Assembly (NCBI GenBank): GCA_963966185.1
Contig: CAWZYM010000165.1
Location: 281,508 to 345,507, forward strand
Source: Rhabditoides inermis
Taxonomy: Eukaryota > Nematoda > Chromadorea > Rhabditida > Rhabditidae
Direction: 5' to 3'
Length of the DNA: 64,000 nucleotides
Made by a program: the position numbers and the translations under genes. This document shows, one piece after another, positions 21,301 through 37,000 of the stretch (its first letter is position 1; every line of letters begins with the position of its first letter). The notes under the pieces were generated by a model that was not told the origin of the DNA, made no database searches, and saw only the letters and a list, made by a program, of their open reading frames with translations.

Positions 21301-24300
21301 TGAGTAGATAAATACACTACATACTCACTTCTACTACACCGCTCTTCAATTTTTATATCGATTGAAGTGTAAAAAATCGAATAAAAGGAAACGATTGAGG
21401 GACCCTATGTCAGGAATAGTTCTCATCAACTACGACCAAAGTGTGTGCGTCTGGAAGTGGGTCAAATGAGTAGATAAATACACTACATACTCACTTCTAC
21501 TACACCGCTCTTCAGTTTTTATATCGATCGAAGTGTAAAAAATCGAATAAAAGGAAACGATTGAGGGACCCTATGTCAGGAATAGTTCTCATCAACTACG
21601 ACCAAAGTGTGTGCGTCTGAAAGTGGGGCCAATGAGTAGATAAATACACTACATACTCACTTCTACTACACCGCTCTTCAAATTTTATATCGATCGAAGT
21701 GTAAACAATCGAATAAATGGAAACGATTGAGGGACCCTATGTCAGGAATAGTTCTCATCAACTACGACCAAAGTGTGTGCGTCTGAAAGTGGGTCCAATG
21801 AGTAGATAAATACACTACATACTCACTTCTACTACACCGCTCTTCAATTTTTATATCGATTGAAGTGTAAAAAATCGAATAAATCTTCCGATTTAGGGAC
21901 CCTCTGTCAGGAATAGTTTTCATCAACTACGGCCAAAGTATGTGCGTCTGAAAGTGGGTCCAATCAGTAGATAAATACACTACATACTCACTTCTACTAC
22001 ACCGCTCTTCAAATTTTATATCGATCGAAGTGTAAAAAATCGAATAAATGGAAACGATTGAGGGACCCTATGTCAGGAATAGTTCTCATCAACTACGACC
22101 AAAGTGTGTGCGTCTGGAAGTGGGTCAAATGAGTAGATAAATACACTACATACTCACTTCTACTACACCGCTCTTCAATTTTTATATCGATTGAAGTGTA
22201 AAAAATCGAATAAATCTTCCCATTTAGGGACCCTCTGTCAGGAATAGTTCTCATCAACTACGACCAAAATATGTGCGTCTGAAAGTGGGTCCAATCAGTA
22301 GATAAATACACTACATACTCACTTCTACTACACCGCTCTTCAAATTTTATATCGATCGAAGTGTAAAAAATCGAATAAATGGAAACGATTGAGGGACCAT
22401 ATGTCAGGAATAGTTCTCATCAACTACGACCAAAGTGTGTGCGTCTGGAAGTGGGTCAAATGAGTAGATAAATACACTACATACTCACTTCTACTACACC
22501 GCTCTTCAATTTTTATATCGATTGAAGTGTAAAAAATCGAATAAATCTTCCGATTTAGGGACCCTCTGTCAGGAATAGTTCTCATCAACTACGACCAAAG
22601 TATGTGCGTCTGAAAGTGGGTCCAATCAGTAGATAAATACACTACATACTCACTTCTACTACACCGCTCTTCAAATTTTATATCGATCGAAGTGTAAACA
22701 ATCGAATAAATGGAAACGATTGAGGGACCCTATGTCAGGAATAGTTCTCATCAACTACGACCAAAGTGTGTGCGTCTGAAAGTGGGGCCAATGAGTAGAT
22801 AAATACACTACATACTCACTTCTACTACACCGCTCTTCAAATTTTATATCGATAGAAGTGTAAACAATCGAATAAATGGAAACGATTGAGGGACCCTATG
22901 TCAGGAATAGTTCTCATCAACTACGACCAAAGTGTGTGCGTCTGAAAGTGGGTCCAATGAGTAGATAAATACACTACATACTCACTTCTACTACACCGCT
23001 CTTCAGTTTTTATATCGATCGAAGTGTAAAAAATCGAATAAAAGGAAACGATTGAGGGACCCTATGTCAGGAATAGTTCTCATCAACTACGACTAAAGTA
23101 TGTGCGTCTGAAAGTGGGTCCAATCAGTAGATAAATACACTACATACTCACTTCTACTACACCGCTCTTCAAATTTTATATCGATCGAAGTGTAAAAAAT
23201 CGAATAAATGGAAACGATTGAGGGACCCTATGTCAGGAATAGTTCTCATCAACTACGACCAAAGTGTGTGCGTCTGAAAGTGGGTCCAATGAGTAGATAA
23301 ATACACTACATACTCACTTCTACTACACCGCTCTTCAGTTTTTATATCGATCGAAGTGTAAAAAATCGAATAAAAGGAAACGATTGAGGGACCCTATGTC
23401 AGGAATAGTTCTCATCAACTACGACCAAAGTGTGTGCGTCTGAAAGTGGGGCCAATGAGTAGATAAATACACTACATACTCACTTCTACTACACCGCTCT
23501 TCAAATTTTATATCGATCGAAGTGTAAACAATCGAATAAATGGAAACGATTGAGGGACCCTATGTCAGGAATAGTTCTCATCAACTACGACCAAAGTGTG
23601 TGCGTCTGAAAGTGGGTCCAATGAGTAGATAAATACACTACATACTCACTTCTACTACACCGCTCTTCAGTTTTTATATCGATCGAAGTGTAAAAAATCG
23701 AATAAAAGGAAACGATTGAGGGACCCTATGTCAGGAATAGTTCTCATCAACTACGACTAAAGTATGTGCGTCTGAAAGTGGGTCCAATCAGTAGATAAAT
23801 ACACTACATACTCACTTCTACTACACCGCTCTTCAAATTTTATATCGATCGAAGTGTAAAAAATCGAATAAATGGAAACGATTGAGGGACCCTATGTCAG
23901 GAATAGTTCTCATCAACTACGACCAAAGTGTGTGCGTCTGAAAGTGGGTCCAATGAGTAGATAAATACACTACATACTCACTTCTACTACACCGCTCTTC
24001 AGTTTTTATATCGATCGAAGTGTAAAAAATCGAATAAAAGGAAACGATTGAGGGACCCTATGTCAGGAATAGTTCTCATCAACTACGACCAAAGTGTGTG
24101 CGTCTGGAAGTGGGTCAAATGAGTAGATAAATACACTACATACTCACTTCTACTACACCGCTCTTCAATTTTTATATCGATTGAAGTGTAAAAAATCGAA
24201 TAAAAGGAAACGATTGAGGGACCCTATGTCAGGAATAGTTCTCATCAACTACGACCAAAGTGTGTGCGTCTGGAAGTGGGTCAAATGAGTAGATAAATAC

Positions 24301-24650
24301 ACTACATACTCACTTCTACTACACCGCTCTTCAGTTTTTATATCGATCGAAGTGTAAAAAATCGAATAAAAGGAAACGATTGAGGGACCCTATATCAGGA
24401 ATAGTTCTCATCAACTACGACCAAAGTGTGTGCGTCTGGAAGTGGGTCAAATGAGTAGATAAATACACTACATACTCACTTCTACTACACCGCTCTTCAA
24501 TTTTTATATCGATTGAAGTGTAAAAAATCGAATAAATCTTCCGATTTAGGGACCCTCTGTCAGGAATAGTTCTCATCAACTACGACCAAAGTATGTGCGT
24601 CTGAAAGTGGGTCCAATCAGTAGATAAATACACTACATACTCACTTCTAC

Positions 24651-27300
24651 TATACCGCTCTTCAAATTTTATATCGATCGAAGTGTAAACAATCGAATAA
24701 ATGGAAACGATTGAGGGACCCTATGTCAGGAATAGTTCTCATCAACTACGACCAAAGTGTGTGCGTCTGAAAGTGGGGCCAATGAGTAGATAAATACACT
24801 ACATACTCACTTCTACTACACCGCTCTTCAAATTTTATATCGATCGAAGTGTAAACAATCGAATAAATGGAAACGATTGAGGGACCCTCTGTCAGGAATA
24901 GTTCTCATCAACTACGACCAAAGTATGTGCGTCTGAAAGTGGGTCCAATCAGTAGATAAATACACTACATACTCACTTCTACTACACCGCTCTTCAAATT
25001 TTATATCGATCGAAGTGTAAAAAATCGAATAAATGGAAACGATTGAGGGACCCTATGTCAGGAATAGTTCTCATCAACTACGACCAAAGTGTGTGCGTCT
25101 GGAAGTGGGTCAAATGAGTAGATAAATACACTACATACTCACTTCTACTACACCGCTCTTCAATTTTTATATCGATTGAAGTGTAAAAAATCGAATAAAA
25201 GGAAACGATTGAGGGACCCTATGTCAGGAATAGTTCTCATCAACTACGACCAAAGTGTGTGCGTCTGGAAGTGGGTCAAATGAGTAGATAAATACACTAC
25301 ATACTCACTTCTACTACACCGCTCTTCAGTTTTTATATCGATCGAAGTGTAAAAAATCGAATAAAAGGAAACGATTGAGGGACCCTATGTCAGGAATAGT
25401 TCTCATCAACTACGACCAAAGTGTGTGCGTCTGGAAGTGGGTCAAATGAGTAGATAAATACACTACATACTCACTTCTACTACACCGCTCTTCAATTTTT
25501 ATATCGATTGAAGTGTAAAAAATCGAATAAAAGGAAACGATTGAGGGACCCTATGTCAGGAATAGTTCTCATCAACTACGACCAAAGTGTGTGCGTCTGG
25601 AAGTGGGTCAAATGAGTAGATAAATACACTACATACTCACTTCTACTACACCGCTCTTCAGTTTTTATATCGATCGAAGTGTAAAAAATCGAATAAAAGG
25701 AAACGATTGAGGGACCCTATGTCAGGAATAGTTCTCATCAACTACGACCAAAGTGTGTGCGTCTGGAAGTGGGTCAAATGAGTAGATAAATACACTACAT
25801 ACTCACTTCTACTACACCGCTCTTCAATTTTTATATCGATTGAAGTGTAAAAAATCGAATAAATCTTCCGATTTAGGGACCCTCTGTCAGGAATAGTTCT
25901 CATCAACTACGACCAAAGTATGTGCGTCTGAAAGTGGGTCCAATCAGTAGATAAATACACTACATACTCACTTCTACTATACCGCTCTTCAAATTTTATA
26001 TCGATCGAAGTGTAAACAATCGAATAAATGGAAACGATTGAGGGACCCTATGTCAGGAATAGTTCTCATCAACTACGACCAAAGTGTGTGCGTCTGAAAG
26101 TGGGGCCAATGAGTAGATGAATACACTACATACTCACTTCTACTACACCGCTCTTCAAATTTTATATCGATCGAAGTGTAAACAATCGAATAAATGGAAA
26201 CGATTGAGGGACCCTCTGTCAGGAATAGTTCTCATCAACTACGACCAAAGTATGTGCGTCTGAAAGTGGGTCCAATCAGTAGATAAATACACTACATACT
26301 CACTTCTACTACACCGCTCTTCAAATTTTATATCGATCGAAGTGTAAAAAATCGAATAAATGGAAACGATTGAGGGACCCTATGTCAGGAATAGTTCTCA
26401 TCAACTACGACCAAAGTGTGTGCGTCTGGAAGTGGGTCAAATGAGTAGATAAATACACTACATACTCACTTCTACTACACCGCTCTTCAATTTTTATATC
26501 GATTGAAGTGTAAAAAATCGAATAAAAGGAAACGATTGAGGGACCCTATGTCAGGAATAGTTCTCATCAACTACGACCAAAGTGTGTGCGTCTGGAAGTG
26601 GGTCAAATGAGTAGATAAATACACTACATACTCACTTCTACTACACCGCTCTTCAGTTTTTATATCGATCGAAGTGTAAAAAATCGAATAAAAGGAAACG
26701 ATTGAGGGACCCTATGTCAGGAATAGTTCTCATCAACTACGACCAAAGTGTGTGCGTCTGGAAGTGGGTCAAATGAGTAGATAAATACACTACATACTCA
26801 CTTCTACTACACCGCTCTTCAATTTTTATATCGATTGAAGTGTAAAAAATCGAATAAAAGGAAACGATTGAGGGACCCTATGTCAGGAATAGTTCTCATC
26901 AACTACGACCAAAGTGTGTGCGTCTGGAAGTGGGTCAAATGAGTAGATAAATACACTACATACTCACTTCTACTACACCGCTCTTCAGTTTTTATATCGA
27001 TCGAAGTGTAAAAAATCGAATAAAAGGAAACGATTGAGGGACCCTATGTCAGGAATAGTTCTCATCAACTACGACCAAAGTGTGTGCGTCTGGAAGTGGG
27101 TCAAATGAGTAGATAAATACACTACATACTCACTTCTACTACACCGCTCTTCAATTTTTATATCGATTGAAGTGTAAAAAATCGAATAAATCTTCCGATT
27201 TAGGGACCCTCTGTCAGGAATAGTTCTCATCAACTACGACCAAAGTATGTGCGTCTGAAAGTGGGTCCAATCAGTAGATAAATACACTACATACTCACTT
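24651..27300 (+). repeat. Two adjacent 8-monomer higher-order units (offset 1,327 bp)
   Basis: A rare TATACCGCTC variant occurs at 24651 and 25978, followed by the same order of AAACAATCG, GTGGGGCC and alternating AAAAGG monomers. The second unit has GTAGATGAATAC near 26115 where the first has GTAGATAAATAC. Ends are approximate. Confidence 0.7.
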
Positions 27301-28869
27301 CTACTACACCGCTCTTCAAATTTTATATCGATCGAAGTGTAAACAATCGAATAAATGGAAACGATTGAGGGACCCTATGTCAGGAATAGTTCTCATCAAC
27401 TACGACCAAAGTGTGTGCGTCTGAAAGTGGGGCCAATGAGTAGATAAATACACTACATACTCACTTCTACTACACCGCTCTTCAATTTTTATATCGATTG
27501 AAGTGTAAAAAATCGAATAAATCTTCCCATTTAGGGACCCTCTGTCAGGAATAGTTCTCATCAACTACGACCAAAGTATGTGCGTCTGAAAGTGGGTCCA
27601 ATCAGTAGATAAATACACTACATACTCACTTCTACTACACCGCTCTTCAAATTTTATATCGATCGAAGTGTAAAAAATCGAATAAATGGAAACGATTGAG
27701 GGACCCTATGTCAGGAATAGTTCTCATCAACTACGACCAAAGTGTGTGCGTCTGGAAGTGGGTCAAATGAGTAGATAAATACACTACATACTCACTTCTA
27801 CTACACCGCTCTTCAATTTTTATATCGATTGAAGTGTAAAAAATCGAATAAAAGGAAACGATTGAGGGACCCTATGTCAGGAATAGTTCTCATCAACTAC
27901 GACCAAAGTGTGTGCGTCTGGAAGTGGGTCAAATGAGTAGATAAATACACTACATACTCACTTCTACTACACCGCTCTTCAGTTTTTATATCGATCGAAG
28001 TGTAAAAAATCGAATAAATGGAAACGATTGAGGGACCCTATGTCAGGAATAGTTCTCATCAACTACGACCAAAGTGTGTGCGTCTGGAAGTGGGTCAAAT
28101 GAGTAGATAAATACACTACATACTCACTTCTACTACACCGCTCTTCAATTTTTATATCGATTGAAGTGTAAAAAATCGAATAAAAGGAAACGATTGAGGG
28201 ACCCTATGTCAGGAATAGTTCTCATCAACTACGACCAAAGTGTGTGCGTCTGGAAGTGGGTCAAATGAGTAGATAAATACACTACATACTCACTTCTACT
28301 ACACCGCTCTTCAGTTTTTATATCGATCGAAGTGTAAAAAATCGAATAAAAGGAAACGATTGAGGGACCCTATGTCAGGAATAGTTCTCATCAACTACGA
28401 CCAAAGTGTGTGCGTCTGGAAGTGGGTCAAATGAGTAAATAAATACACTACATACTCACTTCTACTACACCGCTCTTCAATTTTTATATCGATTGAAGTG
28501 TAAAAAATCGAATAAATCTTCCGATTTAGGGACCCTCTGTCAGGAATAGTTCTCATCAACTACGACCAAAGTATGTGCGTCTGAAAGTGGGTCCAATCAG
28601 TAGATAAATACACTACATACTCACTTCTACTACACCGCTCTTCAAATTTTATATCGATCGAAGTGTAAACAATCGAATAAATGGAAACGATTGAGGGACC
28701 CTATGTCAGGAATAGTTCTCATCAACTACGACCAAAGTGTGTGCGTCTGAAAGTGGGGCCAATGAGTAGATAAATACACTACATACTCACTTCTACTACA
28801 CCGCTCTTCAAATTTTATATCGATCGAAGTGTAAACAATCGAATAAATGGAAACGATTGAGGGACCCTA

Positions 28870-30850
28870 TGTCAGGAATAGTTCTCATCAACTACGACCA
28901 AAGTGTATGCGTCTGAAAGTGGGTCCAATGAGTAGATAAATACACTACATACTCACTTCTACTACACCGCTCTTCAGTTTTTATATCGATCGAAGTGTAA
29001 AAAATCGAATAAAAGGAAACGATTGAGGGACCCTATGTCAGGAATAGTTCTCATCAACTACGACTAAAGTATGTGCGTCTGAAAGTGGGTCCAATCAGTA
29101 GATAAATACACTACATACTCACTTCTACTACACCGCTCTTCAAATTTTATATCGATCGAAGTGTAAAAAATCGAATAAATGGAAACGATTGAGGGACCCT
29201 ATGTCAGGAATAGTTCTCATCAACTACGACCAAAGTGTGTGCGTCTGAAAGTGGGTCCAATGAGTAGATAAATACACTACATACTCACTTCTACTACACC
29301 GCTCTTCAGTTTTTATATCGATCGAAGTGTAAAAATTCGAATAAAAGGAAACGATTGAGGGACCCTATGTCAGGAATAGTTCTCATCAACTACGACCAAA
29401 GTATGTGCGTCTGAAAGAGGGTCAAATGAGTAGATAAATACACTACATACTCACTTCTACTACACCGCTCTTCAGTTTTTATATCGATCGAAGTGTAAAA
29501 AAATCGAATAAATGGAAACGATTGAGGGACCCTATGTCAGGAATAGTTCTCATCAACTACGACCAAAGTGTGTGCGTCTGGAAGTGGGTCAAATGAGTAG
29601 ATAAATACACTACATACTCACTTCTACTACACCGCTCTTCAATTTTTATATCGATTGAAGTGTAAAAAATCGAATAAATCTTCCGATTTAGGGACCCTCT
29701 GTCAGGAGTAGTTCTCATCAACTACGACCAAAGTATGTGCGTCTGAAAGTGGGTCCAATCAGTAGATAAATACACTACATACTCACTTCTACTACACCGC
29801 TCTTCAATTTTTATATCGATTGAAGTGTAAAAAATCGAATAAATCTTCCGATTTAGGGACCTTATGTCAGGAATAGTTCTCATCAACTACGACCAAAGTG
29901 TGTGCGTCTGAAAGTGGGTCCAATGAGTAGATAAATACACTACATACTCACTTCTACTACACCGCTCTTCAGTTTTTATATCGATCGAAGTGTAAAAAAT
30001 CGAATAAAAGGAAACGATTGAGGGACCCTATGTCAGGAATAGTTCTCATCAACTACGACTAAAGTATGTGCGTCTGAAAGTGGGTCCAATCAGTAGATAA
30101 ATACACTACATACTCACTTCTACTACACCGCTCTTCAAATTTTATATCGATCGAAGTGTAAAAAATCGAATAAATGGAAACGATTGAGGGACCCTATGTC
30201 AGGAATAGTTCTCATCAACTACGACCAAAGTGTGTGCGTCTGAAAGTGGGTCCAATGAGTAGATAAATACACTACATACTCACTTCTACTACACCGCTCT
30301 TCAGTTTTTATATCGATCGAAGTGTAAAAATTCGAATAAAAGGAAACGATTGAGGGACCCTATGTCAGGAATAGTTCTCATCAACTACGACCAAAGTATG
30401 TGCGTCTGAAAGAGGGTCAAATGAGTAGATAAATACACTACATACTCACTTCTACTACACCGCTCTTCAGTTTTTATATCGATCGAAGTGTAAAAAAATC
30501 GAATAAATGGAAACGATTGAGGGACCCTATGTCAGGAATAGTTCTCATCAACTACGACCAAAGTGTGTGCGTCTGGAAGTGGGTCAAATGAGTAGATAAA
30601 TACACTACATACTCACTTCTACTACACCGCTCTTCAATTTTTATATCGATTGAAGTGTAAAAAATCGAATAAATCTTCCGATTTAGGGACCCTCTGTCAG
30701 GAGTAGTTCTCATCAACTACGACCAAAGTATGTGCGTCTGAAAGTGGGTCCAATCAGTAGATAAATACACTACATACTCACTTCTACTACACCGCTCTTC
30801 AATTTTTATATCGATTGAAGTGTAAAAAATCGAATAAATCTTCCGATTTA
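28870..30850 (+). repeat. Two adjacent 6-monomer higher-order units (offset about 996 bp)
   Basis: The markers GACTAAAGTATG (29063, 30058), a lengthened A run (about 29495, 30490) and GTCAGGAGTAG (29701, 30697) are each about 996 bp apart. The marker GTCAGGAGTAG reappears at about 36447, which suggests a larger-scale duplication as well. Confidence 0.65.
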
Positions 30851-31736
30851 GGGACCCGCTGTCAGGAATAGTTCTCATCAACTACGACCAAAGTATGTGC
30901 GTCTGAAAGTGGGTCCAATCAGTAAATAAATACACTACATACTCACTTCTACTACACCGCTCTTCAAATTTTATATCGATCGAAGTGTAAAAAATCGAAT
31001 AAATGGAAACGATTGAGGGACCCTATGTCAGGAATAGTTCTCATCAACTACGACCAAAGTGTGTGCGTCTGAAAGTGGGTCCAATGAGTAGATAAATACA
31101 CTACATACTCACTTCTACTACACCGCTCTTCAGTTTTTATATCGATCGAAGTGTAAAAATTCGAATAAAAGGAAACGATTGAGGGACCCTATGTCAGGAA
31201 TAGTTCTCATCAACTACAACCAAAGTATGTGCGTCTGAAAGAGGGTCAAATGAGTAGATAAATACACTACATACTCACTTCTACTTCACCGCTCTTCAGT
31301 TTTTATATCGATCGAAGTGTAAAAAATCGAATAAATGGAAACGATTGAGGGACCCTATGTCAGGAATAGTTCTCATCAACTACGACCAAAGTGTGTGCGT
31401 CTGGAAGTGGGTCGAATGAGTAGATAAATACACTACATACTCACTTCTACTACACCGCTCTTCAATTTTTATATCGATTGAAGTGTAAAAAATCGAATAA
31501 ATCTTCCGATTTAGGGACCCTCTGTCAGGAATAGTTTTCATCAACTACGGCCAAAGTATGTGCGTCTGAAAGTGGGTCCAATCAGTAGATAAATACACTA
31601 CATACTCACTTCTACTACACCGCTCTTCAAATTTTATATCGATCGAAGTGTAAAAAATCGAATAAATGGAAACGATTGAGGGACCCTATGTCAGGAATAG
31701 TTCTCATCAACTACGACCAAAGTGTGTGCGTCTGGA

Positions 31737-34004
31737 AGTGGGTCAAATGAGTAGATAAATACACTACATACTCACTTCTACTACACCGCTCTTCAATTTT
31801 TATATCGATTGAAGTGTAAAAAATCGAATAAATCTTCCCATTTAGGGACCCTCTGTCAGGAATAGTTCTCATCAACTACGACCAAAGTATGTGCGTCTGA
31901 AAGTGGGTCCAATCAGTAGATAAATACACTACATACTCACTTTTACTACACCGCTCTTCAAATTTTATATCGATCGAAGTGTAAAAAATCGAATAAATGG
32001 AAACGATTGAGGGACCATATGTCAGGAATAGTTCTCATCAACTACGACCAAAGTGTGTGCGTCTGGAAGTGGGTCAAATGAATAGATAAATACACTACAT
32101 ACTCACTTCTACTACACCGCTCTTCAATTTTTATATCGATTGAAGTGTAAAAAATCGAATAAAAGGAAACGATTGAGGGACCCTATGTCAGGAATAGTTA
32201 TCATCAACTACGACTAAAGTATGTGCGTCTGAAAGTGGGTCCAATCAGTAGATAAATACACTACATACTCACTTCTACTACACCGCTCTTCAAATTTTAT
32301 ATCGATCGAAGTGTAAAAAATCGAATAAAAGGAAACGATTGAGGGACCCTATGTCAGGAATAGTTCTCATCAACTACGACCAAAGTGTGTGCGTCTGGAA
32401 GTGGGTCAAATGAGTAGATAAATACACTACATACTCACTTCTACTACACCGCTCTTCAATTTTTATATCGATTGAAGTGTAAAAAATCGAATAAAAGGAA
32501 ACGATTGAGGGACCCTATGTCAGGAATAGTTCTCATCAACTACGACCAAAGTGTGTGCGTCTGGAAGTGGGTCAAATGAGTAGATAAATACACTACATAC
32601 TCACTTCTACTACTTCGCTCTTCAGTTTTTATATCGATCGAAGTGTAAAAAATCGAATAAAAGGAAACGATTGAGGGACCCTATGTCAGGAATAGTTCTC
32701 ATCAACTACGACCAAAGTGTGTGCGTCTGGAAGTGGGTCAAATGAGTAGATAAATACACTACATACTCACTTCTACTACACCGCTCTTCAATTTTTATAT
32801 CGATTGAAGTGTAAAAAATCGAATAAATCTTCCGATTTAGGGACCCTCTGTCAGGAATAGTTCTCATCAACTACGACCAAAGTATGTGCGTCTGAAAGTG
32901 GGTCCAATCAGTAGATAAATACACTACATACTCACTTCTACTACACCGCTCTTCAAATTTTATATCGATCGAAGTGTAAACAATCGAATAAATGGAAACG
33001 ATTGAGGGACCCTATGTCAGGAATAGTTCTCATCAACTACGACCAAAGTGTGTGCGTCTGAAAGTGGGGCCAATGAGTAGATAAATACACTACATACTCA
33101 CTTCTACTACACCGCTCTTCAAATTTTATATCGATCGAAGTGTAAACAATCGAATAAATGGAAACGATTGAGGGACCCTATGTCAGGAATAGTTCTCATC
33201 AACTACGACCAAAGTGTGTGCGTCTGAAAGTGGGTCCAATGAGTAGATAAATACACTACATACTCACTTCTACTACACCGCTCTTCAGTTTTTATATCGA
33301 TCGAAGTGTAAAAATTCGAATAAAAGGAAACGATTGAGGGACCCTATGTCAGGAATAGTTCTCATCAACTACAACCAAAGTATGTGCGTCTGAAAGAGGG
33401 TCAAATGAGTAGATAAATACACTACATACTCACTTCTACTACACCGCTCTTCAGTTTTTATATCGATCGAAGTGTAAAAAATCGAATAAATGGAAACGAT
33501 TGAGGGACCCTATGTCAGGAATAGTTCTCATCAACTACGACCAAAGTGTGTGCGTCTGGAAGTGGGTCGAATGAGTAGATAAATACACTACATACTCACT
33601 TCTACTACACCGCTCTTCAATTTTTATATCGATTGAAGTGTAAAAAATCGAATAAATCTTCCGATTTAGGGACCCGCTGTCAGGAATAGTTCTCATCAAC
33701 TACGACCAAAGTATGTGCGTCTGAAAGTGGGTCCAATCAGTAAATAAATACACTACATACTCACTTCTACTACACCGCTCTTCAAATTTTATATCGATCG
33801 AAGTGTAAAAAATCGAATAAATGGAAACGATTGAGGGACCCTATGTCAGGAATAGTTCTCATCAACTACGACCAAAGTGTGTGCGTCTGAAAGTGGGTCC
33901 AATGAGTAGATAAATACACTACATACTCACTTCTACTACACCGCTCTTCAGTTTTTATATCGATCGAAGTGTAAAAATTCGAATAAAAGGAAACGATTGA
34001 GGGA
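31737..34004 (+). repeat. Source block of a 2,268-bp out-of-register tandem duplication
   Basis: The order CTTCCCATTTA, CACTTTTACTACAC (31939), CAAATGAATAGAT, TAGTTATCATC and GACTAAAG recurs from 34004 at an offset of 2,268 bp. That is about 13.7 monomers, so the duplication is not a whole number of repeats. The second block diverges after about 34500, and later markers are offset by one more monomer (ACTTCGCTC at 32612 and 35045). Confidence 0.75.
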
Positions 34005-34010
34005 AGTGGG
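34001..34010. other. Breakpoint: truncated monomer fused out of phase
   Basis: GATTGAGGGA is joined directly to AGTGGGTCAAATG, leaving a monomer of about 113 bp, some 52 bp short. The joined ends share GGA. The position coincides with the start of the second 2,268-bp block, so it is best read as the duplication junction. Confidence 0.75.
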
Positions 34011-37000
34011 TCAAATGAGTAGATAAATACACTACATACTCACTTCTACTACACCGCTCTTCAATTTTTATATCGATTGAAGTGTAAAAAATCGAATAAA
34101 TCTTCCCATTTAGGGACCCTCTGTCAGGAATAGTTCTCATCAACTACGACCAAAGTATGTGCGTCTGAAAGTGGGTCCAATCAGTAGATAAATACACTAC
34201 ATACTCACTTTTACTACACCGCTCTTCAAATTTTATATCGATCGAAGTGTAAAAAATCGAATAAATGGAAACGATTGAGGGACCATATGTCAGGAATAGT
34301 TCTCATCAACTACGACCAAAGTGTGTGCGTCTGGAAGTGGGTCAAATGAATAGATAAATACACTACATACTCACTTCTACTACACCGCTCTTCAATTTTT
34401 ATATCGATTGAAGTGTAAAAAATCGAATAAAAGGAAACGATTGAGGGACCCTATGTCAGGAATAGTTATCATCAACTACGACTAAAGTATGTGCGTCTGA
34501 AAGTGGGTCCAATCAGTAGATAAATACACTACATACTCACTTCTACTACACCGCTCTTCAAATTTTATATCGATCGAAGTGTAAAAAATCGAATAAATGG
34601 AAACGATTGAGGGACCCTATGTCAGGAATAGTTCTCATCAACTACGACCAAAGTGTGTGCGTCTGAAAGTGGGTCCAATGAGTAGATAAATACACTACAT
34701 ACTCACTTCTACTACACCGCTCTTCAGTTTTTATATCGATCGAAGTGTAAAAAATCGAATAAAAGGAAACGATTGAGGGACCCTATGTCAGGAATAGTTC
34801 TCATCAACTACGACCAAAGTGTGTGCGTCTGGAAGTGGGTCAAATGAGTAGATAAATACACTACATACTCACTTCTACTACACCGCTCTTCAATTTTTAT
34901 ATCGATTGAAGTGTAAAAAATCGAATAAAAGGAAACGATTGAGGGACCCTATGTCAGGAATAGTTCTCATCAACTACGACCAAAGTGTGTGCGTCTGGAA
35001 GTGGGTCAAATGAGTAGATAAATACACTACATACTCACTTCTACTACTTCGCTCTTCAGTTTTTATATCGATCGAAGTGTAAAAAATCGAATAAAAGGAA
35101 ACGATTGAGGGACCCTATGTCAGGAATATTTCTCATCAACTACGACCAAAGTGTGTGCGTCTGGAAGTGGGTCAAATGAGTAGATAAATACACTACATAC
35201 TCACTTCTACTACACCGCTCTTCAATTTTTATATCGATTGAAGTGTAAAAAATCGAATAAATCTTCCGATTTAGGGACCCTCTGTCAGGAATAGTTCTCA
35301 TCAACTACGACCAAAGTATGTGCGTCTGAAAGTGGGTCCAATCAGTAGATAAATACACTACATACTCACTTCTACTACACCGCTCTTCAAATTTTATATC
35401 GATCGAAGTGTAAACAATCGAATAAATGGAAACGATTGAGGGACCCTATGTCAGGAATAGTTCTCATCAACTACGACCAAAGTGTGTGCGTCTGAAAGTG
35501 GGGCCAATGAGTAGATAAATACACTACATACTCACTTCTACTACACCGCTCTTCAAATTTTATATCGATCGAAGTGTAAACAATCGAATAAATGGAAACG
35601 ATTGAGGGACCCTATGTCAGGAATAGTTCTCATCAACTACGACCAAAGTGTGTGCGTCTGAAAGTGGGTCCAATGAGTAGATAAATACACTACATACTCA
35701 CTTCTACTACACCGCTCTTCAGTTTTTATATCGATCGAAGTGTAAAAAATCGAATAAAAGGAAACGATTGAGGGACCCTATGTCAGGAATAGTTCTCATC
35801 AACTACGACTAAAGTATGTGCGTCTGAAAGTGGGTCCAATCAGTAGATAAATACACTACATACTCACTTCTACTACACCGCTCTTCAAATTTTATATCGA
35901 TCGAAGTGTAAAAAATCGAATAAATGGAAACGATTGAGGGACCCTATGTCAGGAATAGTTCTCATCAACTACGACCAAAGTGTGTGCGTCTGAAAGTGGG
36001 TCCAATGAGTATATAAATACACTACATACTCACTTCTACTACACCGCTCTTCAGTTTTTATATCGATCGAAGTGTAAAAATTCGAATAAAAGGAAACGAT
36101 TGAGGGACCCTATGTCAGGAATAGTTCTCATCAACTACGACCAAAGTATGTGCGTCTGAAAGAGGGTCAAATGAGTAGATAAATACACTACATACTCACT
36201 TCTACTACACCGCTCTTCAGTTTTTATATCGATCGAAGTGTAAAAAATCGAATAAATGGAAACGATTGAGGGACCCTATGTCAGGAATAGTTCTCATCAA
36301 CTACGACCAAAGTGTGTGCGTCTGGAAGTGGGTCAAATGAGTAGATAAATACACTACATACTCACTTCTACTACACCGCTCTTCAATTTTTATATCGATT
36401 GAAGTGTAAAAAATCGAATAAATCTTCCGATTTAGGGACCCTCTGTCAGGAGTAGTTCTCATCAACTACGACCAAAGTATGTGCGTCTGAAAGTGGGTCC
36501 AATCAGTAGATAAATACACTACATACTCACTTCTACTACACCGCTCTTCAATTTTTATATCGATTGAAGTGTAAACAATCGAATAAATCTTCCGATTTAG
36601 GGACCCGCTGTCAGGAATAGTTCTCATCAACTACGACCAAAGTATGTGCGTCTGAAAGTGGGTCCAATCAGTAAATAAATACACTACATACTCACTTCTA
36701 CTACACCGCTCTTCAAATTTTATATCGATCGAAGTGTAAAAAATCGAATAAATGGAAACGATTGAGGGACCCTATGTCAGGAATAGTTCTCATCAACTAC
36801 GACCAAAGTGTGTGCGTCTGAAAGTGGGTCCAATGAGTAGATAAATACACTACATACTCACTTCTACTACACCGCTCTTCAGTTTTTATATCGATCGAAG
36901 TGTAAAAATTCGAATAAAAGGAAACGATTGAGGGACCCTATGTCAGGAATAGTTCTCATCAACTACGACCAAAGTATGTGCGTCTGAAAGAGGGTCAAAT

